NCBI GenBank assembly: GCA_014075275.1
Contig: CP046179.1
Location: forward strand, 1,683,932 to 1,747,931
DNA: 64,000 nucleotides
Direction of reading: 5' to 3'
From: Boseongicola sp.
GTDB taxonomy: Bacteria > Pseudomonadota > Alphaproteobacteria > Rhodobacterales > Rhodobacteraceae
The position numbers were made by a program, and so were the translations under genes. This document shows, piece after piece, positions 8,860 through 17,470 of the stretch (the first letter of the stretch is position 1; each line of letters begins with the position of its first letter). The notes under the pieces are model-generated. The model worked only from the letters and a program-made list of their open reading frames with translations, was not told where the DNA came from and searched no databases.

Positions 8860-9723
8860 ATGGCATTTGGCAGCAACACGCAGACCTATTTTCAAGGCAC
8901 ATGGCATGACGGCGATGTTGCTATTATGCGTGCCGCTGATCACGGATCATGGTTAGGAACAACTGTGTTTGATGGCGCGCGGCAATTTGAGGGCGTGTCG
9001 CCTGATTTGTTGGCCCATTGCGAGCGTGTGAACAATTCGGCACGAGCTTTGATGCTGGAACCAACCATCTCGGCACCCGAAATGGTGGACATCACACGCG
9101 AAGGTTTGGCCACCCTGCCCCCGGATGCGGCTGTGTACATACGACCCATGTACTGGGGCGTTGGTGCATTGGGAAGCGTTGTGGAAACTGACGGCAGCAC
9201 AGAGTTTGCCCTCTGTCTGGAAGTCGCGGCAATGCCACCGGCGGATGCAACCACGACGTTGACGCGAACCCGGTTCTGTCGGCCAGTGATGGAAAGCTCT
9301 GTCGTGAATGCCAAGGCGGGATGTTTATATCCGAACAATGCGCGAATGCTGGCAGAAGCGAAGACCAAGGAATACGCAAATGCGTTGGCAGCAGATGCCG
9401 AGGGCAATGTGGCCGAAACGGCGACAGCCAATGTATTTATGGTAAAGGACGGTGAAATATTCACTCCGGTTGCCAACGGCACTTTTCTTGCGGGGATCAC
9501 GCGCGCGCGTCACATCGCCAATCTGGCCGATGAAGGCATAAAGGTTCATGAATCAACGCTGTCTTTCGAAGATTTCGATGGCGCGGACGAAGTGTTCGTT
9601 TCCGGCAATATGTCGAAGATTACGCCGGTAACCGAATTTGACGGAGTAAACTATCAAGTTGGACCAGTGGCACGTCGATTGCGCGAGCTTTATTGGGACT
9701 GGGCGTTGTCGGACAAGGGCTGA
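8860..9723 (+). CDS. Class IV (branched-chain-type) aminotransferase
   Basis: This is a PLP enzyme of the BCAT/D-amino-acid-aminotransferase fold, 287 residues long from the ATG at 8860, which follows GGGAGGG. A GTG 11 codons upstream is less likely. Lys152 (VVNAKAGCLYPNN) is the probable PLP lysine and Glu186 (NVAETATANVF) the conserved cofactor-ring glutamate. The arrangement resembles BCAT paralogues, not IlvE itself. The next gene, 11 bases downstream, is an ornithine-cyclodeaminase-like enzyme, so the pair may process one amino acid; the substrate is unknown. Confidence 0.85.
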   Translation: MAFGSNTQTYFQGTWHDGDVAIMRAADHGSWLGTTVFDGARQFEGVSPDLLAHCERVNNSARALMLEPTISAPEMVDITREGLATLPPDAAVYIRPMYWGVGALGSVVETDGSTEFALCLEVAAMPPADATTTLTRTRFCRPVMESSVVNAKAGCLYPNNARMLAEAKTKEYANALAADAEGNVAETATANVFMVKDGEIFTPVANGTFLAGITRARHIANLADEGIKVHESTLSFEDFDGADEVFVSGNMSKITPVTEFDGVNYQVGPVARRLRELYWDWALSDKG

Positions 9724-9734
9724 GGGAATTAACA

Positions 9735-10679
9735 TTGGGACATATATTTCTTTCAGATGAAGATGTTACGGGACTTGGAATTGAACCACCCGAAGTCGCG
9801 AATGCGGTTGAAGCTGCACTGATCGCCAAGTCAGAAGGTCGCCTGCACACCACACCGAAATCGTCGATCATGCCGGGAGATGGGCGATATATGATGTCGA
9901 CTCTGGCCGTTGGGGATGACGGATTGACGGTGTTGAAGGCGGTAGGCGTCTATCCGGAAAATGCCGGGCGCGATCTTCCCGCAATCACCGGGGCAATCAT
10001 GGTGCTGGATGCCGAAACCGGGCGCTTGCGCGCCGTTATGGACGCCAATTGGGTAACTGCGGTTCGAACGGCGGCTTTGTCAGTGGTTGCAGCACGAAGA
10101 ATGGCCGATCCCAAAGCCAAGAGCGCGGCCTTTGTTGGCTGTGGCGTGCAGGCATCGAGCCATCTGGCGGCATTCAATGCAATGTTTCCGCTGGAGAAAA
10201 TTTATGTGATTGGGCGCGGTGGTGCGAATGTTGATCGGCTTTGTGGCGAAGCGCGGGACATGGGATTGACAGCAGAGCAGACGACGCCGGATGTAGCATT
10301 GCCCTTGGCGGATTTGATTGTGACGTCGATTACGCTGGATTATTCGATCAAGCCTTTTTTGGATGCAAATTTGCTGAAACCAGGGGCGTTTGCTGCGGTT
10401 ACTGATCTGTTTATTCCGTGGAAAGACACCTCGGCGACTGCCTTTGGCGGGATTGTTGTCGATGATCTGGAGCAGGAAAGAGCGGCTGAAAAGCCAATGG
10501 TTTCTGCTGACCTGATCAAAGATGATCTGACGGGAATTGTGGTGAATTCTGAATTTTCAGTGCCTCAAGATCGGCCAAACGCATTTATCTTTAGAGGGCT
10601 CGCCTTGGGCGACTATGCCGCAGCCGCCCTGGCATTGAAGGTGGCGGAAAAAGCTGGTGCCGGGCAACGAATTGGGTGA
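9735..10679 (+). CDS. Ornithine cyclodeaminase / mu-crystallin family protein
   Basis: This NAD(P)-dependent enzyme has 314 residues from a TTG start at 9735. That TTG has GAGGG eight bases before it; the ATG at 9693 would overlap the aminotransferase by 31 bases. The dinucleotide-binding segment AAFVGCGVQASSHL and the substrate-region features VLKAVGVYPEN and GAIMVLDAETGRLRA are typical of the family. Members act as ornithine cyclodeaminase, alanine dehydrogenase or cyclic-imine reductases, and the sequence alone does not separate these. It probably shares a transcript with the aminotransferase. Confidence 0.87.
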   Translation: MGHIFLSDEDVTGLGIEPPEVANAVEAALIAKSEGRLHTTPKSSIMPGDGRYMMSTLAVGDDGLTVLKAVGVYPENAGRDLPAITGAIMVLDAETGRLRAVMDANWVTAVRTAALSVVAARRMADPKAKSAAFVGCGVQASSHLAAFNAMFPLEKIYVIGRGGANVDRLCGEARDMGLTAEQTTPDVALPLADLIVTSITLDYSIKPFLDANLLKPGAFAAVTDLFIPWKDTSATAFGGIVVDDLEQERAAEKPMVSADLIKDDLTGIVVNSEFSVPQDRPNAFIFRGLALGDYAAAALALKVAEKAGAGQRIG

Positions 10680-10734
10680 CAGGCGTAGACAGGCTTTGCG
10701 GGAAACCGCATGATCGGATGAGGAAGGGGCAAAC

Positions 10735-11190
10735 ATGCGTAAATTCCTAGTTATTCTGGACGACAGTCGTGAGTGTCTGAACGCCATGCGTTTTGCGGCG
10801 ATGCGGGCAGCGCACACGGGCGGTGGCGTTGAGGTTCTGTCTGTGATCCCGCCGGACGAGTTCAATCACTGGATCGGTGTCGGCAATATCATGCGCGAAG
10901 AGGCCCGCGAAAGGATTCACGCCCATTTCGAAGTGTTTGCGAAGTGGATGCGTGACAAGCAAGGCGTAGACCCGGAGTTAATCATTCGAGAAGGCGAGGT
11001 TGTGCCGGAGATCATGTCGCAAATCGCAGAAGACGGCGAAGTTGGGGTTCTGGTATTGGGTGCCTCGTCAGATACGCGCGGACCGGGACCGATTATTTCG
11101 GATCTGGCACGGCGGTTCGGGGATTTGCCGGTGCCGGTGACGATTGTGCCGGGTGAACTTTCCAAAGAGAAGTTGGAAGCGATTACTTAG
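10735..11190 (+). CDS. Universal stress protein (UspA family)
   Basis: This 151-residue single-domain Usp protein has an N-terminal KFLVILDDS strand and loop, and a C-terminal nucleotide-binding motif seen as LVLGASSDTRGPGP followed by VPVTIVPG. That agrees with the ATP-binding G-2x-G-9x-G(S/T) type of Usp. GAGGAAGGGG precedes the ATG. It is likely a cytoplasmic stress-linked protein. A dispersed GC-rich repeat follows ten bases after the stop. Confidence 0.88.
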   Translation: MRKFLVILDDSRECLNAMRFAAMRAAHTGGGVEVLSVIPPDEFNHWIGVGNIMREEARERIHAHFEVFAKWMRDKQGVDPELIIREGEVVPEIMSQIAEDGEVGVLVLGASSDTRGPGPIISDLARRFGDLPVPVTIVPGELSKEKLEAIT

Positions 11191-11199
11191 GCCAGGGTT

Positions 11200-11249
11200 A
11201 GGGGCGCTGCCCCTCGGGTGCTTTCGCACCCTCACCCCGGAGTATTTAG
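11200..11249 (+). repeat. Dispersed GC-rich hairpin repeat, copy C
   Basis: AGGGGCGCTGCCCC (11200-11213) is followed by a hairpin GGGTGC-TTTC-GCACCC and then CCCCGGAGTATTTAG (11235-11249). Copy D at 20244-20292 has the same ends, but its hairpin arms are CGCCC and GGGCG. The arms have thus changed together while the pairing is kept. Both copies lie just after gene ends, so a role in transcript termination or stability is possible. Confidence 0.75.
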
Positions 11250-11294
11250 AGATCAGAAGAAGAATTGGGGTCGATTTAGAATGGTTCCAAGTTC

Positions 11295-11323
11295 TTGACA
11301 CTTGGGGCCGCGGCTCGCATATC
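11295..11323 (+). promoter_or_regulatory. Candidate sigma-70 promoter of nfuA
   Basis: A perfect -35 hexamer TTGACA (11295-11300) is followed, after 17 bases, by CATATC (11318-11323) as a weak -10. The -10 ends 27 bases before the nfuA ATG. Confidence 0.45.
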
Positions 11324-11350
11324 TGAAGTTCATTCGAAAGGACCGATGCG

Positions 11351-11914
11351 ATGTTCATTCAAACGGAATCGACGCCGAACCCGGCGACGCTGAAATTCCT
11401 GCCGGGGCAGGCTGTTCTGGAGATGGGAACGGCAGATTTTCCGACCGTTGAGGCGGCCGAGAAATCACCATTGGCGCGGCGTGTGTTCACGATTTCCGGG
11501 GTGACCGGTGTGTTCTTCGGGACGGACTTTGTGACGGTGACCAAGTCGGAAGAAACCGATTGGGACCATGTGAAACCGGCCATTCTGGGCGCTATCATGG
11601 AGCATTTCCAATCCGGTCAACCGGTGATCGACGGTGAAGGCGGCGGTCAGACGGGACATGCCGACCATGATGGGCCAGACGGCGAAATTGTCGATCAGAT
11701 CAAAGAGTTGCTGGATACGCGCGTGCGGCCGGCGGTGGCGCAGGACGGTGGCGATATCGTGTTTCACGGCTTTGATCGTGGCGTGGTCTATTTGCATATG
11801 CAGGGGGCCTGTGCCGGGTGTCCGTCTTCGACTTTGACGCTGAAGATGGGGATCGAGAACCTGCTTCGCCACTATATCCCCGAAGTGCTTGAGGTGCGCC
11901 CAGTCGCAGCCTGA
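11351..11914 (+). CDS. nfuA: NfuA-type iron-sulfur carrier (NifU-like)
   Basis: The 187 residues form two domains: an N-terminal Nfu_N domain beginning MFIQTESTPNPATLKFLPG, and a C-terminal NifU domain with the cluster-binding Cys154-x-x-Cys157 (GACAGCPSS). Proteins of this type receive an Fe-S cluster and deliver it to client enzymes in the cytoplasm. A short His/Asp/Gly-rich linker (about 95-110) joins the domains. It leads a run of nfuA, GFA protein, tsaB and rimI with tiny gaps or overlaps. Confidence 0.93.
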   Translation: MFIQTESTPNPATLKFLPGQAVLEMGTADFPTVEAAEKSPLARRVFTISGVTGVFFGTDFVTVTKSEETDWDHVKPAILGAIMEHFQSGQPVIDGEGGGQTGHADHDGPDGEIVDQIKELLDTRVRPAVAQDGGDIVFHGFDRGVVYLHMQGACAGCPSSTLTLKMGIENLLRHYIPEVLEVRPVAA

Positions 11915-11918
11915 TGAC

Positions 11919-12353
11919 GTGGGCGAACTGATATTTCCAATTACCGGGCGCTGCTATTGCGGAGCTGTTCATCTTGAGGCGTCAACGCCGCCTCAATCAG
12001 TCGCCTATTGCCATTGTGTTGACTGTCGGCGGGTGACGGGCGCGCCCGTGGCGGCGTTCGCGGCGTTTTCCGAAGGCGATGTGCAGATTTCTGGTGCAAA
12101 ACTGACATCGGTATCGGTAAGCGACGGTGTCGAGCGGTCATTTTGCGGGGATTGTGGATCGCCTGTTTTGGGTCGTTACGCATATTTGCCCGGACAGATC
12201 TATGTCTCGCTGGGATTGTTGGATCAGGCGGGTGCACTCGCCCCTGAAACGCATTGCCATGTAGATGAGGCGCTAGGTTGGCTTCACATTGAAGACAACG
12301 CTGAAAGAATTGCCGGGACCGCGCGGGCCGTTTTGCAACGAGGCCGGGGATGA
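11919..12353 (+). CDS. GFA (glutathione-dependent formaldehyde-activating-like) zinc protein
   Basis: This small zinc protein, 144 residues from a GTG at 11919, shows the GFA zinc ligands: Cys12-x-Cys14 (RCYCGAV), Cys31-x-Cys33-x-x-Cys36 (CHCVDCRR) and Cys76-x-x-Cys79 (FCGDCGSP). A TTG at 11889 would add ten residues and overlap nfuA, so the start is not certain. Family members are often annotated as glutathione-formaldehyde synthases, but most are untested. Its stop overlaps the tsaB start (ATGA). Confidence 0.85.
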   Translation: MGELIFPITGRCYCGAVHLEASTPPQSVAYCHCVDCRRVTGAPVAAFAAFSEGDVQISGAKLTSVSVSDGVERSFCGDCGSPVLGRYAYLPGQIYVSLGLLDQAGALAPETHCHVDEALGWLHIEDNAERIAGTARAVLQRGRG

Positions 12354-13060
12354 GCCGGATTTTGGCGTTTGACACCAGCGGACTGCATTTGAGTGTTGCG
12401 TTCGTTATTGACGGTGTGAGTGTTTCGTCACGCTATGAGGAGATGGCGCGGGGGCAGGCGGAAGCTCTATTTCCCCTGCTTGAAGCTGTTTTGGCAGATG
12501 AGGGCGCGGTCTGGGAAGAGCTGGATGCGATTGCTGTCGGGATTGGGCCAGGTAATTTTACTGGCATTCGGATTGCGGTAAGCGCGGCGCGGGGTTTGGC
12601 GTTGTCGCTTGGCATTCCGGCCATTGGCGTTTCGTCGTTTGAGATTGCGCGGGGGCCGGTAGCGGCGGGCGGACCCGGAAGACAGATCGTGACGCTGCCC
12701 GGTCCCAGAAACTCGATTTACATGCAGCATTTCGAAAGCGCGCAGGCGGCATCCGAACCGATTGTGTTAGAGCGCGACAGCCCACATTGGTTGGAAAGCG
12801 AACTGCCCACACCGCCGGTCGGAACCGAGCTTCTGGGGCCTTATGCCGAATACCTGATGCTTGCCTATGGGCGCGGTGCCACGGATTTGTATCCCTGGTC
12901 GGATGCAGATGTGGACTGGAAGCGCGCGCCTGAAGTTTTGGCCGCAATTGCGACAGAACGGTTGGCAAGCGGAGATGAAATACCGCGCCCTGCCCCACTT
13001 TATATTCGACCGGCAGATGCAGCACCGCCGTCCGATCCGCCGCCGGTGATTTTGCCGTGA
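12350..13060 (+). CDS. tsaB: tRNA threonylcarbamoyladenosine biosynthesis protein TsaB
   Basis: TsaB is the ASKHA-fold partner of TsaD, which attaches threonylcarbamoyl to A37 of ANN-decoding tRNAs. Family marks are the N-terminal ILAFDTSG and the segment [25 protein letters not shown] (near 61-84), both diagnostic. The length, 236 residues, is usual. It overlaps the GFA gene upstream and rimI downstream by four bases each; tsaB-rimI pairing is common. Confidence 0.93.
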   Translation: MSRILAFDTSGLHLSVAFVIDGVSVSSRYEEMARGQAEALFPLLEAVLADEGAVWEELDAIAVGIGPGNFTGIRIAVSAARGLALSLGIPAIGVSSFEIARGPVAAGGPGRQIVTLPGPRNSIYMQHFESAQAASEPIVLERDSPHWLESELPTPPVGTELLGPYAEYLMLAYGRGATDLYPWSDADVDWKRAPEVLAAIATERLASGDEIPRPAPLYIRPADAAPPSDPPPVILP

Positions 13061-13476
13061 CGCCAGAAGCGATGGCGACAATCCACAGCCGGGCAATGGT
13101 GATGCCCCGGGCCTGGACCACGGACGAGTTCGCGGACATGCTGATGATGCCGGGCATGTTTTCAGTTGACCGAGAAGCCGGGTTTGCTTTGGGTCGGGTA
13201 GTTCTGGACGAAGTTGAGTTGCTGACACTGGCTGTGGAACCGCACCAGCAACGTCGTGGCATTGGCGCAGGTTGTTTGCGGGATTTTGAAGAACAGGCAC
13301 AAATGTTTGGTGCGAAGCGGGCCCTTTTAGAGGTTGCAGCGACAAACGCGCCTGCGCGCGGACTTTATGACCGCTTTGGTTATATCGAAAGTGGGCGGCG
13401 CACAGGATACTACGCTTCAGATGCACACACCCCGGTTGATGCGGTCCTGATGCAAAAAACCATTGTGATCGCCTGA
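13057..13476 (+). CDS. rimI: GNAT N-acetyltransferase, RimI-type
   Basis: This 139-residue GNAT enzyme starts at a GTG that overlaps the tsaB stop (GTGA). The acetyl-CoA loop is [11 protein letters not shown] in the middle, and the [23 protein letters not shown] segment is typical of RimI, which acetylates the N-terminus of ribosomal protein S18. Position directly after tsaB supports the call. A different protein target cannot be excluded. Confidence 0.85.
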   Translation: MTPEAMATIHSRAMVMPRAWTTDEFADMLMMPGMFSVDREAGFALGRVVLDEVELLTLAVEPHQQRRGIGAGCLRDFEEQAQMFGAKRALLEVAATNAPARGLYDRFGYIESGRRTGYYASDAHTPVDAVLMQKTIVIA

Positions 13477-13534
13477 CTTTACGTCGTTTGCCGCGAAACC
13501 GGGCAGAGTCTGCCCGTCAACCCCAAGAATCCTA

Positions 13535-13588
13535 TTGACCCCCTTCTGCGCCAAGTCCTTAATCGGGGGTGATCCGACGTTAATCGGA
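13535..13588 (+). promoter_or_regulatory. Promoter and operator-like repeats before the BMP-type ABC operon
   Basis: TTGACC (13535-13540), a 17-base gap and CTTAAT (13558-13563) form a credible sigma-70 promoter. The octamer TTAATCGG occurs at 13559-13566 and again at 13580-13587, a 21-base step, and TCCGA-N6-TCGGA (13573-13588) is an inverted repeat. The first octamer overlaps the -10, so a repressor site is likely. A small palindrome GGGCAGA-G-TCTGCCC (13501-13515) lies upstream. Confidence 0.5.
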
Positions 13589-13659
13589 CAAAAAACGGGT
13601 GCCGTGGGTGAAATCCGCCCTAGGCGCTTACGAAAAAAGAGTAACCTGGGAGAAACCAA

Positions 13660-14661
13660 ATGACCCTTATGCAGAAAATTTTGGGCGCGACAGCGGCAAT
13701 GGCGATGAGCGCCGGTGCAGCGATGGCCGAGCCTGCTTTGATGTATGACTTGGGCGGAAAGTTCGACAAGTCCTTCAACGAAGCCGCCTACAACGGTGCG
13801 AAACGCTGGGCTGAAGACACAGGCAATTCATACCGCGAGATCGAAGTGACTTCGGAAGCGCAGCGCGTGCAGTTCGCGACGCGTCTAGCCGAAGCCGGAT
13901 TCAATCCGATTGTTGTTCTGGGCTTTCAGAACGCTTCGACCGTCGAAGAAGTTGCACCCAACTATCCCGACACTAAGTTCGCTATCATCGACGTGAACTG
14001 GCTGGACATCGGCAACCTGCGTCAGATCAGCTTTGCTGAGCATCAGGGCAGCTATCTGGTTGGCATGCTGGCTGCGATGAAGTCCGAAACCGGCACGGTT
14101 GGCTTTATCGGTGGTATGGACGTTCCCTTGATCCGTCACTTTGGCTGCGGTTATGCCCAAGGCGCAAAAGCTGTGAACCCGGACATCACTGTGGTTTCCA
14201 ACATGACAGGCACAACGCCTGCTGCATGGAATGACCCGGTGAAAGGTGGCGAGTTGACCAAGGCGCAAATCAGCCAGGGTGCTGACGTTGTATACGCTGC
14301 CGCTGGCGGCACCGGCGTTGGTGTGCTTCAGACGGCAGCAGACGAAGGCATTCTGTCGATCGGCGTTGACTCGAACCAGAACCACCTGCACCCAGGTTCG
14401 GTTCTGACATCGATGCTGAAGCGCGTTGATAACGCTGTCTATGACGTGTTCGAAAACGGCGTTGACGGCTTCGAGTCCGGTGTTTCCGTGATGGGCCTGG
14501 ACAACGATGGGGTTGGTTACGCTGTTGACGAATTCAACGAATCGCTTGTTACAGCTGACATGATCGCAGCCGTAGAAGAAGCGAAAGCCAAGATCATTTC
14601 TGGCGAGCTTGAGGTTGCGGCTTATTACACGAACGACAGCTGCCCGGTTCACGAATTCTAA
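13660..14661 (+). CDS. BMP-family ABC transporter substrate-binding protein
   Basis: This is the periplasmic binding protein of the BmpA/Med type, 333 residues. Residues 1-23 form a signal peptide with a likely AMA|EP cleavage, not a lipobox. The sequence ALMYDLGGKFDKSFNEAAYNGAKRW is the typical BMP-family start, where nucleosides bind between two lobes. The ATG follows GGGAGA. A strong hairpin after the gene and then the ATPase and two permeases complete the importer. A nucleoside or purine substrate is inferred from the family, not shown here. Confidence 0.92.
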   Translation: MTLMQKILGATAAMAMSAGAAMAEPALMYDLGGKFDKSFNEAAYNGAKRWAEDTGNSYREIEVTSEAQRVQFATRLAEAGFNPIVVLGFQNASTVEEVAPNYPDTKFAIIDVNWLDIGNLRQISFAEHQGSYLVGMLAAMKSETGTVGFIGGMDVPLIRHFGCGYAQGAKAVNPDITVVSNMTGTTPAAWNDPVKGGELTKAQISQGADVVYAAAGGTGVGVLQTAADEGILSIGVDSNQNHLHPGSVLTSMLKRVDNAVYDVFENGVDGFESGVSVMGLDNDGVGYAVDEFNESLVTADMIAAVEEAKAKIISGELEVAAYYTNDSCPVHEF

Positions 14662-14684
14662 GACCTGCTTAGATTAAGAAAATC

Positions 14685-14717
14685 GGCCGCGCCGAGCAAC
14701 CGGCGCGGCCTTCTTTT
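14685..14717 (+). terminator. Intra-operon terminator/attenuator hairpin
   Basis: GGCCGCGCCG (14685-14694) and CGGCGCGGCC (14701-14710) form a perfect ten-base stem with a six-base loop, followed by TTCTTTT. Lying between the binding-protein gene and the ATPase, it probably lets only part of the transcripts continue, giving more binding protein than membrane components. Confidence 0.85.
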
Positions 14718-14741
14718 AAAAAGACGGCGGAGGTGGGTGAC

Positions 14742-16337
14742 GTGAGCGACGCTGCAGCGATCGAACTCAAAGGGATCTCCAAGGCCTTTGGGCCGGTCCA
14801 GGCCAACAAAGACATTTCGATCAAGGTTATGCCTGGGACGATCCATGGCATTATCGGCGAAAATGGCGCTGGAAAATCCACTTTGATGTCAATTCTTTAC
14901 GGCTTTTACAAAGCTGATAAGGGCCAGATATTTATCAATGGAAAAGAAACTCAGATACCGGACAGCCAGGCGGCCATTGCTGCGGGCATCGGTATGGTTT
15001 TCCAGCATTTCAAGCTGGTCGAGAATTTTTCAGTTCTCGAGAATGTAGTTTTGGGTGCCGAAGATGGACCGCGTCTGAAGCCGTCATTGCGCAGTGCACG
15101 TAAGTTGCTGACGCAGTTGGCCGATGATTATGAATTGAGCGTCAACCCGGATGAGAAGATTGAGAAGCTGAGCGTGGGTTTGCAGCAGCGTGTCGAGATT
15201 TTGAAAGCGCTGTATCGCAAAGCCGACAATGTGATCTTGGACGAACCAACCGGTGTTCTGACCCCGGCAGAAGCTGACCACCTTTTCCGCATTTTGAACG
15301 GTCTTAAGGATGAAGGTAAAACCATCATCCTGATTACGCACAAGCTGCGCGAGATTATGGACGTCACCGACACGGTCAGTGTAATGCGACGCGGGCAGAT
15401 GACCGCGACAGTAAAGACGCGTGACACGTCGCCGGAAGAACTGGCTGAGTTGATGGTTGGGCGTAAAGTATTGCTTCGGGTCGATAAAAAGCCCGCGACG
15501 CCTTATGCGAAAGTTCTGGAAGTCGAAAACCTGCGGGTCAAGGATGATGCCGGTGTTGAGCGGGTGAAGGGTATCAACCTGGATGTGCGCGGCGGCGAGA
15601 TCGTTGGTATCGCAGGTGTGTCCGGAAACGGTCAGTCCGAACTTATGGAGGTTCTTGGCGGGTATCGAAGGGCCAAGGGCAAAGTCAGTGTCAATGGCGA
15701 CCAGATCGATCTGACCGGACGCAAGGCCAACGGGCAGACCCGCCGGCAACGCGGGATTGCCCATGTGCCCGAAGACAGGCACCGGGAAGGGCTTATTCTA
15801 GATTTCCATGCCTGGGAAAACATCGCGTTCGGGTATCACCACGACGATGTTTATCAGAAATCGAAGTATTTCATGGATAACAAGGCGATCAAGAAGATCA
15901 CCGCGGAGAAGATGGAGCGCTTTGATGTGCGGCCTCCTATTCCGTCACTGAACGCCAAGAATTTCTCGGGCGGGAACCAGCAGAAGATCGTGTTGGCGCG
16001 CGAGATTGAGCGTAACCCCGAGTTACTGCTGGTCGGTCAGCCGACCCGCGGTGTGGACATTGGGGCGATTGAATTCATTCATCAGCAATTGGTAGCGCTG
16101 CGCGATCGGGGCAAGGCGATTTTGCTGGTGTCAGTAGAGCTGGACGAGATCATGTCGCTGGCCGACAGGATCATTGTCATGTTCGACGGCCAGATCATGG
16201 GTGAGCGGATCGCGGGCCAAACAGACGAGCGCGAGCTTGGTTTGTTGATGGCAGGCATTACCGACACAGAGCCGTCGGCCCTGGCCAAGGGGTCAAGTGG
16301 TGCGATGCGCGTCGGAAATCCGGGACAGGGGGCATAA
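14742..16337 (+). CDS. ABC transporter ATP-binding protein with two nucleotide-binding domains (BMP system)
   Basis: The protein has 531 residues from a GTG at 14742, which has GGAGG eight bases before it; a GTG three codons earlier is too close to that site. The first domain has Walker A GENGAGKS (39-46), the signature LSVGLQQRVEIL and Walker B VILDEPTGVL. The second domain is degenerate: GVSGNGQSE lacks the Walker A lysine and LLVGQPTRGVD lacks the usual Asp-Glu, while its signature FSGGNQQK is intact. This asymmetry is usual for nucleoside and sugar importers of this type. It energises the two permeases that follow. Confidence 0.93.
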   Translation: MSDAAAIELKGISKAFGPVQANKDISIKVMPGTIHGIIGENGAGKSTLMSILYGFYKADKGQIFINGKETQIPDSQAAIAAGIGMVFQHFKLVENFSVLENVVLGAEDGPRLKPSLRSARKLLTQLADDYELSVNPDEKIEKLSVGLQQRVEILKALYRKADNVILDEPTGVLTPAEADHLFRILNGLKDEGKTIILITHKLREIMDVTDTVSVMRRGQMTATVKTRDTSPEELAELMVGRKVLLRVDKKPATPYAKVLEVENLRVKDDAGVERVKGINLDVRGGEIVGIAGVSGNGQSELMEVLGGYRRAKGKVSVNGDQIDLTGRKANGQTRRQRGIAHVPEDRHREGLILDFHAWENIAFGYHHDDVYQKSKYFMDNKAIKKITAEKMERFDVRPPIPSLNAKNFSGGNQQKIVLAREIERNPELLLVGQPTRGVDIGAIEFIHQQLVALRDRGKAILLVSVELDEIMSLADRIIVMFDGQIMGERIAGQTDERELGLLMAGITDTEPSALAKGSSGAMRVGNPGQGA

Positions 16338-16340
16338 CTG

Positions 16341-17465
16341 ATGGACATTATTCCTAAGTGGGCAGACGCCATTTTAGTTCCGCTGATTTCGGTCATTATT
16401 GCTGGAATAATCTCGGCCGGAGTGATCGTTGCAATTGGCGAAGACCCACGGATGGCGTTGGAAACCATGGTAACCGGCGCGTTGGGGTCGTCGAACGGTT
16501 GGGGGTTCACGCTTTATTACACGACCAACTTTATCTTCACCGGGCTGGCGGTTGCCGTGGCATTTCATGCACGTTTGTTCAACATCGGCGGTGAAGGTCA
16601 GGCGATCTTGGGCGGTTTGGGCGTGGCCCTTGTGTGCCTGGCGGTGGATTGGCCACATTGGTTGATTGCACTTCCTGCGGCGATGATTGGTGGTGCGGTG
16701 TTTGGCGCAATATGGGGGGCTATTCCGGCCTATTTGCAAGCGAGACGCGGCAGCCACATCGTTATTACGACGATCATGTTCAACTTCATCGCCGCGGCCT
16801 TGCTGACTTATATGCTGGTTGAAGTCCTGAAGCCCGCAGGCTCAATGGACCCCGCATCGGCCAACTTCCCGGAAGGGGCACATTTGCCGACGTTCCAGGA
16901 AATGTTCTCGACTGCTGAAACACCATTGTTCCGGGGGGCTCCGGTAAACGTTACGTTCTTCCTGGCCTTGCTGGCATGTGTGGCGGTTTGGCTTTTGATC
17001 TGGCGCACGCGACTGGGATATGAGATCCGCGCCTTTGGGCAAAGTGAACCGGCGGCACTTTATGCCGGTATTTCACCAACAAAGATAATCATGATCGCCA
17101 TGCTTATCTCTGGCGCTTTGGCCGGGATGATGGCCATCAATACCACTATGGGCGAAGCCGAGAGGTTAGTTCTGAACTCGGTCGAGGGGGCCGGGTTTAT
17201 CGGTATTGCGGTTGCGCTGATGGGACGATCCCATCCGTTTGGAGTTCTGTTGGCGGCTCTCTTGTTCGGATTTTTGTTTCAGGGCGGCGCCGAGCTTAGC
17301 CTTTGGACCAATATCCCACGCGAATTGATCATCGTCATTCAGGCATTGGTCATTTTGTTCACGGGTGCCTTGGACAACATGGTTCGGATGCCGTTGGAAC
17401 GGCTGTTCTTAATGTTCCGCCGTAAGGAACCTGCCGATGCACCTTCGGCCAAGGCGGAGGGGTAA
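16341..17465 (+). CDS. ABC transporter permease (BMP/nucleoside-type), subunit 1
   Basis: This 374-residue multi-pass membrane protein of the BPD_transp_2 type has about eight to ten hydrophobic segments and the family signature near FNIGGEGQAILGGLG (about residues 78-92). It starts three bases after the ATPase stop. The C-terminal tail is charged and cytoplasmic-looking. It forms the translocation channel with the next gene product. Confidence 0.92.
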   Translation: MDIIPKWADAILVPLISVIIAGIISAGVIVAIGEDPRMALETMVTGALGSSNGWGFTLYYTTNFIFTGLAVAVAFHARLFNIGGEGQAILGGLGVALVCLAVDWPHWLIALPAAMIGGAVFGAIWGAIPAYLQARRGSHIVITTIMFNFIAAALLTYMLVEVLKPAGSMDPASANFPEGAHLPTFQEMFSTAETPLFRGAPVNVTFFLALLACVAVWLLIWRTRLGYEIRAFGQSEPAALYAGISPTKIIMIAMLISGALAGMMAINTTMGEAERLVLNSVEGAGFIGIAVALMGRSHPFGVLLAALLFGFLFQGGAELSLWTNIPRELIIVIQALVILFTGALDNMVRMPLERLFLMFRRKEPADAPSAKAEG

Positions 17466-17470
17466 GGGAC

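Noticed and set aside
13501-13515. GGGCAGA-G-TCTGCCC as a terminator after rimI
   Set aside because: Short stem with a one-base centre and no T run; it cannot fold into a useful hairpin of that form.
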